A stretch of 55,932 bases of DNA from an uncultured Bacteroidales bacterium. GTDB taxonomy: Bacteria; Bacteroidota; Bacteroidia; Bacteroidales; P3. The number at the start of each line of letters is the position of its first letter. Positions within the stretch are counted from its first letter, which is position 1. The translations under genes were made by a program, and so were the position numbers. The notes below the pieces were generated by a model. The model did not search any database. It worked only from the letters and a program-made list of their open reading frames with translations, and had not been told where the DNA came from. The stretch is from assembly GCA_937886715.1 (NCBI GenBank), contig CAKZZD010000008.1, positions 1 through 55,932 on the forward strand. Reading direction: 5' to 3'. Below, in pieces: positions 35,286 through 42,576 of this stretch.

Positions 35286-36287
35286 TTAGTATATGATTTT
35301 GAATACCAATTCTTTGAGTATTTCACCTTCGGTGACCTGACCTGAGTTTTTGACGCCTTTGGTGCGGAGGTCGGCCTGGTGGAGGTAGCCGATGCAGGTG
35401 GCCAGTTTGGGCAGGGGGTAGTTGTCGGCGGCGCGGGCGTATTCTTTGATGAAGGTGGGGGCGATGCCGAGGGCTTTGGTGGCGTCGCTTTTGACTTCGA
35501 GCTGGTGGTAGACCATGATTTTGATGAAGTAGCTGTAGAGTGAAGCCAGGATGGGCATGATGGGGTTTTTGCCGGGGTTGGCCTCGATGTAGTTGACGAT
35601 GCGGGCGCACATCAGGGGATCGCGCTGGCCGATGGCTTTCTGGAGTTCGAAGACGTTGTAGTCTTTGCTGATGCCGATTTGCTCTTCGACGATTTGTTCC
35701 GTGATGGTGCCGCCCTGTGGGATGAGGGGGAAGAGCTTGGAGAGTTCGTTGGCGATTTTGCCGAGGTCGTTGCCGAGGCTGGCGGCGATGATCATCACTG
35801 CGTTGTCGTTGATGGTGTAGCCGTGTTTTTCCACATGGCGTCGAATCCATGATGGCACCTGGTTGTCGTAGAGGCTTTTAGTTTCATAGACGACACCTGT
35901 GTTGCTGATGGCCTTGTAGGCGGCGGAGCGCTTGTCGAGCTTTTTGTGGCGGTAGCAGAAGACGAGCATGGTTTCAGGCAGAGGGCTTTTGAGGTAGGCG
36001 GCGAGGGCGTCCCATTGGCGAAGGTCGATTTCCTGGGCCTCTTTGACGAGCACGAGGTGGACAGGCGACATCATGGGATAGCGCTTGGCGTTGAGGATGA
36101 CGGTGGCCATGTCGGTTTCTTTGCCGTAGAGGACGGTCTGGTCGAAGTCGCGCAGCGACGGGTCGATGATGTTGTTTTCGATATAATCCGAGACCACGTC
36201 GATGTAGTAGTTGTCTTCGCCGGTGAGAAGGTAGACAGGTGCATGCTTGCCGTCCTTCAAGTCGTCAATGAGCTGGGTGTCAGTCAT
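35286..36287 (-). CDS. holA: DNA polymerase III delta subunit
   Basis: 333 residues. The clamp-loader delta layout is seen: HAPVYLLTGEDNYYIDVVSDYIEN at the start (degenerate P-loop region), QTVLYGKETDM, SPVHLVLVKEAQEID, and the C-terminal collar helices with EEQIGISKDYNVFELQKAIG. Delta opens the sliding clamp in replication. Faces guaA across a 196-bp gap with promoters in both directions. Confidence 0.94.
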   Translation of the reverse strand: MTDTQLIDDLKDGKHAPVYLLTGEDNYYIDVVSDYIENNIIDPSLRDFDQTVLYGKETDMATVILNAKRYPMMSPVHLVLVKEAQEIDLRQWDALAAYLKSPLPETMLVFCYRHKKLDKRSAAYKAISNTGVVYETKSLYDNQVPSWIRRHVEKHGYTINDNAVMIIAASLGNDLGKIANELSKLFPLIPQGGTITEQIVEEQIGISKDYNVFELQKAIGQRDPLMCARIVNYIEANPGKNPIMPILASLYSYFIKIMVYHQLEVKSDATKALGIAPTFIKEYARAADNYPLPKLATCIGYLHQADLRTKGVKNSGQVTEGEILKELVFKIIY

Positions 36288-36318
36288 TTGTTTTGCTTGA
36301 GTGTTGGTTTTGAAAGGT

Positions 36319-36349
36319 CAAAAGTACAACTTTTTTTTGAGGCGGCAAA
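36319..36349 (-). promoter_or_regulatory. Promoter for holA
   Basis: Reverse-strand TTTG (36346-36349) and TACTTTTG (36319-36326) with a 19-bp spacer; the start codon is 31 bp further on. Confidence 0.65.
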
Positions 36350-36429
36350 ATCAAATTGAAAGATTGTTGCCGAATGGGTTGTGTATCGGGCAGGGAAATG
36401 GCGGGGTTGATAAGTTGGTGATTATTTTT

Positions 36430-36461
36430 TTTGTCGCAATAATGAAAAAAATGTATCTTTG
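36430..36461 (+). promoter_or_regulatory. Promoter for guaA
   Basis: TTTG at 36430-36433 and TATCTTTG at 36454-36461 with a 20-bp spacer, 22 bp before the guaA start. The short leader leaves no room for a riboswitch. Confidence 0.75.
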
Positions 36462-36483
36462 CAATTTAAATAAATAATATAGA

Positions 36484-38010
36484 ATGGATACAATAATCAT
36501 CTTAGACTTTGGCTCTCAATACACTCAGTTGATTGCGCGCAAGATTCGCGAGCAGAATGTGTACTGCGAAATACATCCTTTTGACAAGATTCCCGCCCTC
36601 ACGTCAGACGTGAAGGGCGTCGTTTTTTCGGGCAGCCCCTACAGCTGCAATGCTGCCGATGCGCCGGTGCCCGACATGAAGGACATCAAAGGCCGCTTGC
36701 CGTTGCTGGCGGTGTGCTATGGAGCCCAGTATCTGGCCAAATGGGGAGGCGGCCGGGTGCAGCAGTCGAAGATACGCGAGTATGGTCGAGCCAACCTGAG
36801 TTTCATTGATGCCGACAATCCGCTGATGAAGGGAGTCCCGAGGGGAAGCCAGGTGTGGATGAGCCACGGCGACACCATTGAGGAGTTGCCTGCGGGCTAC
36901 CGCACCATTTGCTCGACAGAGAATGTGAAGTATGCGGGCTACCAGATTGAGGGTGAACAGACCTACGCCATACAGTTCCATCCCGAGGTGCACCATTCCA
37001 CCGACGGTCCGACGCTGCTGCGCAATTTTGTGGTGGATATCTGCGGATGCCGTCAGGAATGGACACCGGAGTCGTTCATCGAGACCACCGTGCAGGAGTT
37101 GCGCGCCAAAGTGGGCAACGACAAGGTGGTGCTCGGGCTGAGTGGCGGTGTCGATTCGACGGTGGCGGCTGTGCTGCTCAACCGTGCCATCGGCCATCAG
37201 CTGCATTGTATCTTTGTGGACAACGGCCTGCTTCGAAAGAACGAATTCGAGGGTGTGCTGGAGTCGTATAAGGATATGGGGCTGAATGTGAAGGGCGTCG
37301 ATGCCAAAGACAGATTCTATGAAGTGCTGGCCGGCGTGAAGGATCCGGAGCGCAAGCGCAAGGGCATCGGCAAGACGTTTATTGATGTGTTCGATGCCGA
37401 AGCCAAGCTGATCACCGATGCCAGATGGCTCGGTCAGGGGACCATATATCCCGATGTCATCGAATCGTCGTCGGTCAAAGGGCCCAGCCAGACCATCAAG
37501 AGCCACCACAATGTGGGCGGCTTGCCCGATTATATGAAACTGCAGCTGGTGGAGCCGCTGCGCAGCCTGTTCAAGGATGAGGTGCGTCGCGTGGGCCGTC
37601 AGCTGGGCATCAAAGACGAACTGATAGGTCGGCACCCTTTCCCCGGTCCCGGATTGGCCATCCGCATATTGAGCGACGTGACGCCCGAGAAGGTGCACAT
37701 TCTGCAGGAAGTGGACGATATCTTCATTCGCGGATTGCGCGAGGCTGGCCTCTACGACAAGGTGTGGCAAGCCGGCGCGATGCTGCTGCCGGTGCAGAGC
37801 GTAGGCGTGATGGGCGACGAGCGCACCTACGAGAGCGTGGTGGCGCTGCGCGCAGTGGAGAGCGTCGACGGAATGACTGCAGATTGGTGCCATCTGCCAT
37901 ACGATTTCTTGGCTAAAGTCAGCAACGAAATCATCAACCGCGTGAAGGGCGTCAACCGTGTGGTCTACGACATCAGCTCCAAGCCACCGGCAACCATTGA
38001 ATGGGAGTAA
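36484..38010 (+). CDS. guaA: GMP synthase (glutamine-hydrolysing)
   Basis: 508 residues. The glutaminase half has IILDFGSQYTQLIARKIRE, the nucleophile Cys in LAVCYGAQ (about 78), and the His-Glu pair in QFHPEVHHS. The ATP-pyrophosphatase half has the PP-loop LSGGVDSTVAAVLL (about 218-231) and the dimerisation domain HPFPGPGLAIRIL. It aminates XMP to GMP. Normal length and all catalytic residues present. Followed 15 bp later by the LysM/binding-protein gene. Confidence 0.97.
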   Translation: MDTIIILDFGSQYTQLIARKIREQNVYCEIHPFDKIPALTSDVKGVVFSGSPYSCNAADAPVPDMKDIKGRLPLLAVCYGAQYLAKWGGGRVQQSKIREYGRANLSFIDADNPLMKGVPRGSQVWMSHGDTIEELPAGYRTICSTENVKYAGYQIEGEQTYAIQFHPEVHHSTDGPTLLRNFVVDICGCRQEWTPESFIETTVQELRAKVGNDKVVLGLSGGVDSTVAAVLLNRAIGHQLHCIFVDNGLLRKNEFEGVLESYKDMGLNVKGVDAKDRFYEVLAGVKDPERKRKGIGKTFIDVFDAEAKLITDARWLGQGTIYPDVIESSSVKGPSQTIKSHHNVGGLPDYMKLQLVEPLRSLFKDEVRRVGRQLGIKDELIGRHPFPGPGLAIRILSDVTPEKVHILQEVDDIFIRGLREAGLYDKVWQAGAMLLPVQSVGVMGDERTYESVVALRAVESVDGMTADWCHLPYDFLAKVSNEIINRVKGVNRVVYDISSKPPATIEWE

Positions 38011-38025
38011 TCGACCCAGATTGTT

Positions 38026-39612
38026 ATGAATATGAAGAAGATAGCCATATTGGCATTAGTGCTGCTGATGCATCTTGCGGCTGTGGCGCAGGCTCCCGGA
38101 ACGACGCCTGTGAAGATCAGCTATAAGACGCAGATGCTCAATGGGCGGAAGTATTATATCCACATTGTGGAAAAAGGACAGACGGTATACTCGATATCGA
38201 AGGCCTACAAGGTGGAGAGCTACGATGCCGTGACGCATGTCGACATCCATTTCCTGCATCCTGGCGACACCGTGTGGCTGCCGTGCCGCGGCCAGTTTTC
38301 CAATGCCGCCGAGGAAAACGAAACCGTCCAGCCCACTCAACCTGCAGCCCAGCCTTCGCAACCCGCCCAGCCTTCGGCGCAGCCTGTGGCGCCTAAGCCT
38401 GAAGAGAAGCGTCCCACGCCGACACCGGTAGAGAAGGAATCTCCGGCCAAGCCACAACTGACAGTCGTGCAGCAGGCTCCTGCCCCCAGGACAACCCCAC
38501 CGGTGCGCAAGCTGGGCACCACGCTCAAAGTGTCGCTGATGATGCCGCTGCACCTTGACCAGCTGGACGAGATCTCCACATCGAAATTCGACATCGAGCA
38601 GCGCGGCAAGAAGAGCTACAAGCAGTTCGAGTTCATCGAGTTCTACGAGGGAGTGCTGCTTGCACTGGACAAACTGGCCGAACGGGGCATGTCGGTCGAA
38701 CTGAACGTGGTTGACGTGTCCGACAATTCGCCCGCCAAGGTCGAGGAGGCTTTCGCCAGCCATCATGTGGGCGAAAGCGACTTCGTGGTGGCGCTGCTTT
38801 TCCGCGATGCCTTCGACCGTGCCGCCCAGTTGGCCCAAGCGGCCGGCGTCTATATCGTCAACCCCATGGCCACCCGCAGCGAGATTTGCGACACCAACCC
38901 ATATATGGTGAAAATCCAGCCCTCGGTAGCCGGAATGGTTGAGCTGATGCTCAACAATATGAAGCTTGAGCGGCCCAACGGCCACCTCTATGTCATCCAT
39001 TCCAACTCCAAAGCCGAGAAGCCTGTCCTCGACGAGCTGAAACGCCAGCTTGACGAGCGCAAAGACATCCGCTACACCATCTTCAACTGGACCCAAAGCG
39101 CCAAGCTGACCAACGTGATGAAGGCCACTCCCGACTGCAACGTGGTCAGCATCTACGACCAGAGCAAGGACAACAACCGCCTTTTTGTCGGCAACATCCT
39201 CAACAAGCTCTCCGCTTTCAAGACCCGCACCCCCATGCTGTATTCCCTCACCGACTGGACCACGCAATACATGGACCTCGACTTCGCCCAGCTCCAGTTG
39301 CTGAACTATCACACTTTTTCCACTTCATGGGACATGACGAACGAGGTGCATGTGCAGTTCCTCAAGGATTTCCGCTCCCGTTTTGGCAGCGAACCCACCA
39401 CGTCGCTGGCCTCTACCGGATATGACCTGATGGTCTACCTCGTGGCTGGGTTGAGCCACCGCGGCACCGAGTTCTGGAGCACCCCCACGCGCTCGCTGCC
39501 GGCGATGACCCACCCCATCCAGCTTCAACGCTCCGGCGAGGGTCTTGAGAACGCCAGCGCTCAGCTCTATCGGCTCGAAGATTTCCGCTTTGTGCCGGCA
39601 CCAGTCAAATAA
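38026..39612 (+). CDS. Exported LysM plus type-1 periplasmic-binding-fold protein
   Basis: 528 residues; a second ATG at 38032 is possible. Signal peptide (KKIAILALVLLMHLAAVAQA), a LysM-like segment (YIHIVEKGQTVYSISKAYKV...HPGDTVWLPC, about 45-92), a Pro/Gln/Ala-rich linker (about 100-155), then a region (about 165-525) with the style of the type-1 periplasmic-binding fold, e.g. VSLMMPLHLDQ, YEGVLLALDKL, VVALLFRD and GYDLMVYLVAG. The layout recalls LpoA/YraM activators of peptidoglycan synthases. No transport partners nearby. Function inferred from domains only. Confidence 0.75.
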   Translation: MNMKKIAILALVLLMHLAAVAQAPGTTPVKISYKTQMLNGRKYYIHIVEKGQTVYSISKAYKVESYDAVTHVDIHFLHPGDTVWLPCRGQFSNAAEENETVQPTQPAAQPSQPAQPSAQPVAPKPEEKRPTPTPVEKESPAKPQLTVVQQAPAPRTTPPVRKLGTTLKVSLMMPLHLDQLDEISTSKFDIEQRGKKSYKQFEFIEFYEGVLLALDKLAERGMSVELNVVDVSDNSPAKVEEAFASHHVGESDFVVALLFRDAFDRAAQLAQAAGVYIVNPMATRSEICDTNPYMVKIQPSVAGMVELMLNNMKLERPNGHLYVIHSNSKAEKPVLDELKRQLDERKDIRYTIFNWTQSAKLTNVMKATPDCNVVSIYDQSKDNNRLFVGNILNKLSAFKTRTPMLYSLTDWTTQYMDLDFAQLQLLNYHTFSTSWDMTNEVHVQFLKDFRSRFGSEPTTSLASTGYDLMVYLVAGLSHRGTEFWSTPTRSLPAMTHPIQLQRSGEGLENASAQLYRLEDFRFVPAPVK

Positions 39613-39627
39613 TCACTCCCCCTCACG

Positions 39628-40551
39628 ATGGAATTCCAGCAAACGATCAACAAAGAGTTTCGCGTCACCGGCCCCGGCCTCCACACCGGCCGCACCGTGA
39701 CCGTCACCATCAAACCTGCTGCAGAGAATTTCGGCATCGCCTTTCGGCGCACCGACCGCAACAATATCATCACCCAGCCCGCTTTGGCAGAAAACGTGGG
39801 CGAAACGTCGCGCGGCACCACCATCGGTTCCGGCCGCAACACCATTGCCACCGTCGAGCACCTGATGTCGGCCCTGCATGGCTTCGGCATCGACAACGCC
39901 CTTGTCGAACTCGATGGGGGAGAGGTGCCCATCCTCGACGGCTCTGCGCGTCCATGGCTGCTCCAGCTTTTCCGTGTCGGCCTGCATCGCGATGCGGCTC
40001 CCCGCAAGGTCTACACCATCAATGATCCCCTCCATTTCGAGTTTAAGCCCACCGGCTCGGTGTTCGATGTGCAGCCCTGCGACCATTTCACCGTCCGCTG
40101 CGAGATCGATTTTCCCAACAGCGTCATCGGCCATCAGGAAGCCGTCATGAACGACTTCTCCGAATACGCCGCCAGCATCGCCCCCTGCCGCACCTTCGTC
40201 TTCCTCCACGAGATCGAGCCCCTCCTGCACCTCAACCTCATCAAGGGCGGCAGCCTTGACAACGCGCTGGTCTTCGTCAACAAAGAGCTCACCTCCAAGC
40301 AGCTCAAGCGTCTGGCCAAGACATTCAACAAGGACGTCTCCCACTTCAAGGTCCACGACGGCGTGCTCAACACCACCGACCCCTATTTCCCCAACGAACC
40401 CGCGCGCCACAAGCTGCTCGACTTCATCGGCGATGTCCGTCTTGTCGGCTTGCCCCTCAACGCCCAGTTCAACATCTACAAGCCCGGCCACCGCGCCAAC
40501 AACGCCTTCGCCCGCTTCTTGACCGACTACATCAAAAAGAACCCGCAATAA
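39628..40551 (+). CDS. lpxC: UDP-3-O-acyl-N-acetylglucosamine deacetylase LpxC, without FabZ
   Basis: 307 residues. LpxC removes the acetyl group from UDP-3-O-acyl-GlcNAc, the committed step of lipid A synthesis. GPGLHTGRTVTVTIKPA, the zinc/base motif TVEHLMSALHGFGIDN (Glu and His near 77-78), LDGSARPW, SLDNALVF and HKLLDFIGDVRL are all intact. In most Bacteroidetes LpxC is fused to FabZ (about 460 residues); here the protein stops after the LpxC part and the following 67 bp hold no FabZ. 15 bp after the LysM protein gene, 67 bp before lpxA. Confidence 0.95.
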   Translation: MEFQQTINKEFRVTGPGLHTGRTVTVTIKPAAENFGIAFRRTDRNNIITQPALAENVGETSRGTTIGSGRNTIATVEHLMSALHGFGIDNALVELDGGEVPILDGSARPWLLQLFRVGLHRDAAPRKVYTINDPLHFEFKPTGSVFDVQPCDHFTVRCEIDFPNSVIGHQEAVMNDFSEYAASIAPCRTFVFLHEIEPLLHLNLIKGGSLDNALVFVNKELTSKQLKRLAKTFNKDVSHFKVHDGVLNTTDPYFPNEPARHKLLDFIGDVRLVGLPLNAQFNIYKPGHRANNAFARFLTDYIKKNPQ

Positions 40552-40618
40552 AACCGACCGCACCGTACCCATACATAGTCCCTCACATTAACGAATTAAC
40601 GCATAAACAATACTCAAT

Positions 40619-41407
40619 ATGAACCTCTACGACCTCCATCCCGATGCCAAAATCGGCACCAACGTCACCATCAGCAACTTCTCCACCATCTGCGAGGATG
40701 TCGTGATCGGCGACAACACCTGGATCGGTCCCAACGTGACCATCTTCCCCGGCGCCCGCATCGGGAGCGGATGCAAGATATTCCCTGGCGCCGTTATCGC
40801 CGCCATCCCCCAGGACCTCAAGTTCGCGGGCGAATACACCACCGTCGAGATTGGCGACAACAACGTCATCCGTGAATGCTGCACCATCAACCGTGGCACC
40901 GCCGCCTCCGGCCGCACCGTCGTCGGCAACAACAACCTGCTGATGGCCTACGTCCATGTGGCCCACGATTGTGTCGTCGGCGACAACTGTGTCCTGGCCA
41001 ACAACGCCACCCTTGCCGGCCACATCATCCTGGGCGACTATGTCATCCTTGGCGGCAAAACGGCCTGCCTGCAGTTCATCCACATCGGCTCGCACGTCAT
41101 CACCCAGGGCGGCGCCCTCGTCGACAAGGACATTCCTCCCTTCGTCAAGGCCGCGCGCTACCCCATCCAGTATGCCGGCGTCAACAGTCTCGGCCTGCAG
41201 CGCCGTGGCTTCACGCGCGAGAGCATCAACAACATCCAGGACATCTACCGCTGCATCTTCCAGAAGGGCCTCAATGTCACCGATGCCGTCGAACTGGTGA
41301 AGGAAAACTACGGCCACACCGACGAGGGCAAGCAGATCCTCGCCTTCATCGGCAATGCCAACACAGGCCTTCTCCGCGGTTACACCTCGGTCCGGAAATC
41401 AGAGTAG
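40619..41407 (+). CDS. lpxA: UDP-N-acetylglucosamine acyltransferase LpxA
   Basis: 262 residues. The left-handed beta-helix is visible as hexapeptide repeats (IGDNTWIGPNVTIFPGARIG...). The catalytic His pair lies in MAYVHVAHDC, and the C-terminal helices contain GLQRRGFTRESI. LpxA adds the first 3-hydroxyacyl chain to UDP-GlcNAc, the step just before LpxC. Its gene directly follows lpxC, as usual. Confidence 0.96.
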   Translation: MNLYDLHPDAKIGTNVTISNFSTICEDVVIGDNTWIGPNVTIFPGARIGSGCKIFPGAVIAAIPQDLKFAGEYTTVEIGDNNVIRECCTINRGTAASGRTVVGNNNLLMAYVHVAHDCVVGDNCVLANNATLAGHIILGDYVILGGKTACLQFIHIGSHVITQGGALVDKDIPPFVKAARYPIQYAGVNSLGLQRRGFTRESINNIQDIYRCIFQKGLNVTDAVELVKENYGHTDEGKQILAFIGNANTGLLRGYTSVRKSE

Positions 41408-41432
41408 CCCGCTTCCGGTCCAGCTCCTGTCT

Positions 41433-41466
41433 GTCTGATGTACGACTGATGTACAACAAACGTCCA
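41433..41466. repeat. Diverged copy of the CTGTTGTACG repeat
   Basis: 41433-41454 matches 24166-24187 at 19 of 22 positions; all three changes are T to A. The following AACAAACGTCC resembles AACAGACGTAC of the first copy. Between convergent lpxA and the PaaI-like gene. The hairpin is not preserved as a perfect inverted repeat. Confidence 0.65.
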
Positions 41467-41524
41467 TCCTTCGGCCAAGGGCGGCTGAGGGGATTGTCGG
41501 CTCTTGTAACAGATATTTGGTTTT

Positions 41525-41941
41525 TTATTGCACCGCCATCATCGTCGTTTCCACAATGGCGACCTCCTTGTGGGATACGTAGTCGGTCAGTGTCGTCAGG
41601 TAGAGCGCTGTCGTGCGCCCGTGTTTCAGCGCCAGGCTGTGGGCCCGCAGGCAGCTGCCGGTGGCGGGACTCAGATAGTGGATCGAGGCATTGAGCGACA
41701 CCCAATGCAGCTCGCCGCTCTCGATGTGGTCGCTGTTTGCAGCCACCGCCGCCGCAAAGTCGGCCAAGGTGAACAGTGCCCCGCCCATCACCACGCCACG
41801 GGCATTGCGGTGACGGTCGTCGACCAGCATTTCGCAGTCGGCCTCATGGTCGTCGGTCACCCGCACGATGTGGATGCCCGAGGTGACCACCGCATAGCGG
41901 TCCTTGCAGAACACCACTCTGGCTTTTTCGGTCAAGTCCAT
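41525..41941 (-). CDS. PaaI-type hotdog thioesterase
   Basis: 138 residues. The PaaI/YdiI signature HRNARGVVMGGALFTLADFA AAVAAN (about 43-68) holds the Gly-Gly-Ala-Leu helix start and the catalytic Asp. LNASIHYLSPAT is the second strand pair. It probably hydrolyses a small acyl-CoA in the cytoplasm. 6 bp before it on the same strand ends the PorT-like gene, so the two are likely co-transcribed. Confidence 0.87.
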   Translation of the reverse strand: MDLTEKARVVFCKDRYAVVTSGIHIVRVTDDHEADCEMLVDDRHRNARGVVMGGALFTLADFAAAVAANSDHIESGELHWVSLNASIHYLSPATGSCLRAHSLALKHGRTTALYLTTLTDYVSHKEVAIVETTMMAVQ

Positions 41942-41947
41942 AATGCG

Positions 41948-42559
41948 TCAGAATTGGTAAGCCAGTCCGATGGTCAGCAGGCGGCTGAAGGCACCCGTAT
42001 TGCTGCGGAAAATGCGGTAGGTGCCCGAACCGTTTTCTTTGGTGATGCTCAGCATCGAGTTCTGGTAGCGCAGTTCGATGCAAGTGTGAGTGGCGAAGCG
42101 GTAGCGCGCCGTGGCCGTCAGGGGCAGCCAGTCCATCCGCGTGAAGTTGGCCGCGCTCTGGGGTTCGTCCACCCCGTTGGTGGTCACCGATGCGCCCACC
42201 TGTATGGCCGGCGCCACGCCAGCGGCGAACCGCAAGCGGTTGTCGATCATGTTGTAGGAGATCATCACGGGCACCTCAACGTAGTTCACCGACAGGTTGC
42301 GGTCGGTGGCGTTGATGTACGAACCCTTTTGGGTGTAGGCCAGTTCGACCACCATCCGCCAAGGTGAGTCGGTGTCGCCCGACAGGGTGAAGCTGCTGCC
42401 CACGCCCACGCGGAAGCCGGGGTGGTTGTATTTGCCGGCACCGTCGCCGTCGATCTGGCTCATGTTGAATCCGCCCATCAGGCAGGCGTCGAAGCGGGTT
42501 TGCCCCATTGCGAGGCCTATCGTCAGACAGGCGGCCATTGCTAGCATTATCTTCTTCAT
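41948..42559 (-). CDS. PorT-like outer membrane beta-barrel protein
   Basis: 203 residues. Signal peptide (MKKIMLAMAACLTIGLAMG) then about eight amphipathic strands with the outer_membrane_beta-barrel_2/PorT pattern: FDACLMGGFNMSQIDG, GFRVGVGSSF, VVELAYTQKGSYI, YVEVPVMISYN, and a final GLAYQF with C-terminal Phe. Members are found across Bacteroidetes; some take part in type IX secretion, but this one is not clearly PorT itself. 17 bp after the HAD-DUF4954 gene. Confidence 0.82.
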   Translation of the reverse strand: MKKIMLAMAACLTIGLAMGQTRFDACLMGGFNMSQIDGDGAGKYNHPGFRVGVGSSFTLSGDTDSPWRMVVELAYTQKGSYINATDRNLSVNYVEVPVMISYNMIDNRLRFAAGVAPAIQVGASVTTNGVDEPQSAANFTRMDWLPLTATARYRFATHTCIELRYQNSMLSITKENGSGTYRIFRSNTGAFSRLLTIGLAYQF

Positions 42560-42576
42560 GGATCGTTGTTTTCGGT

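Noticed and set aside
32603..35326. A 907-codon reverse open frame over the TonB receptor
   Set aside because: Almost entirely Arg, Pro, His and Leu; the receptor in the other reverse frame has a signal peptide, plug and barrel.
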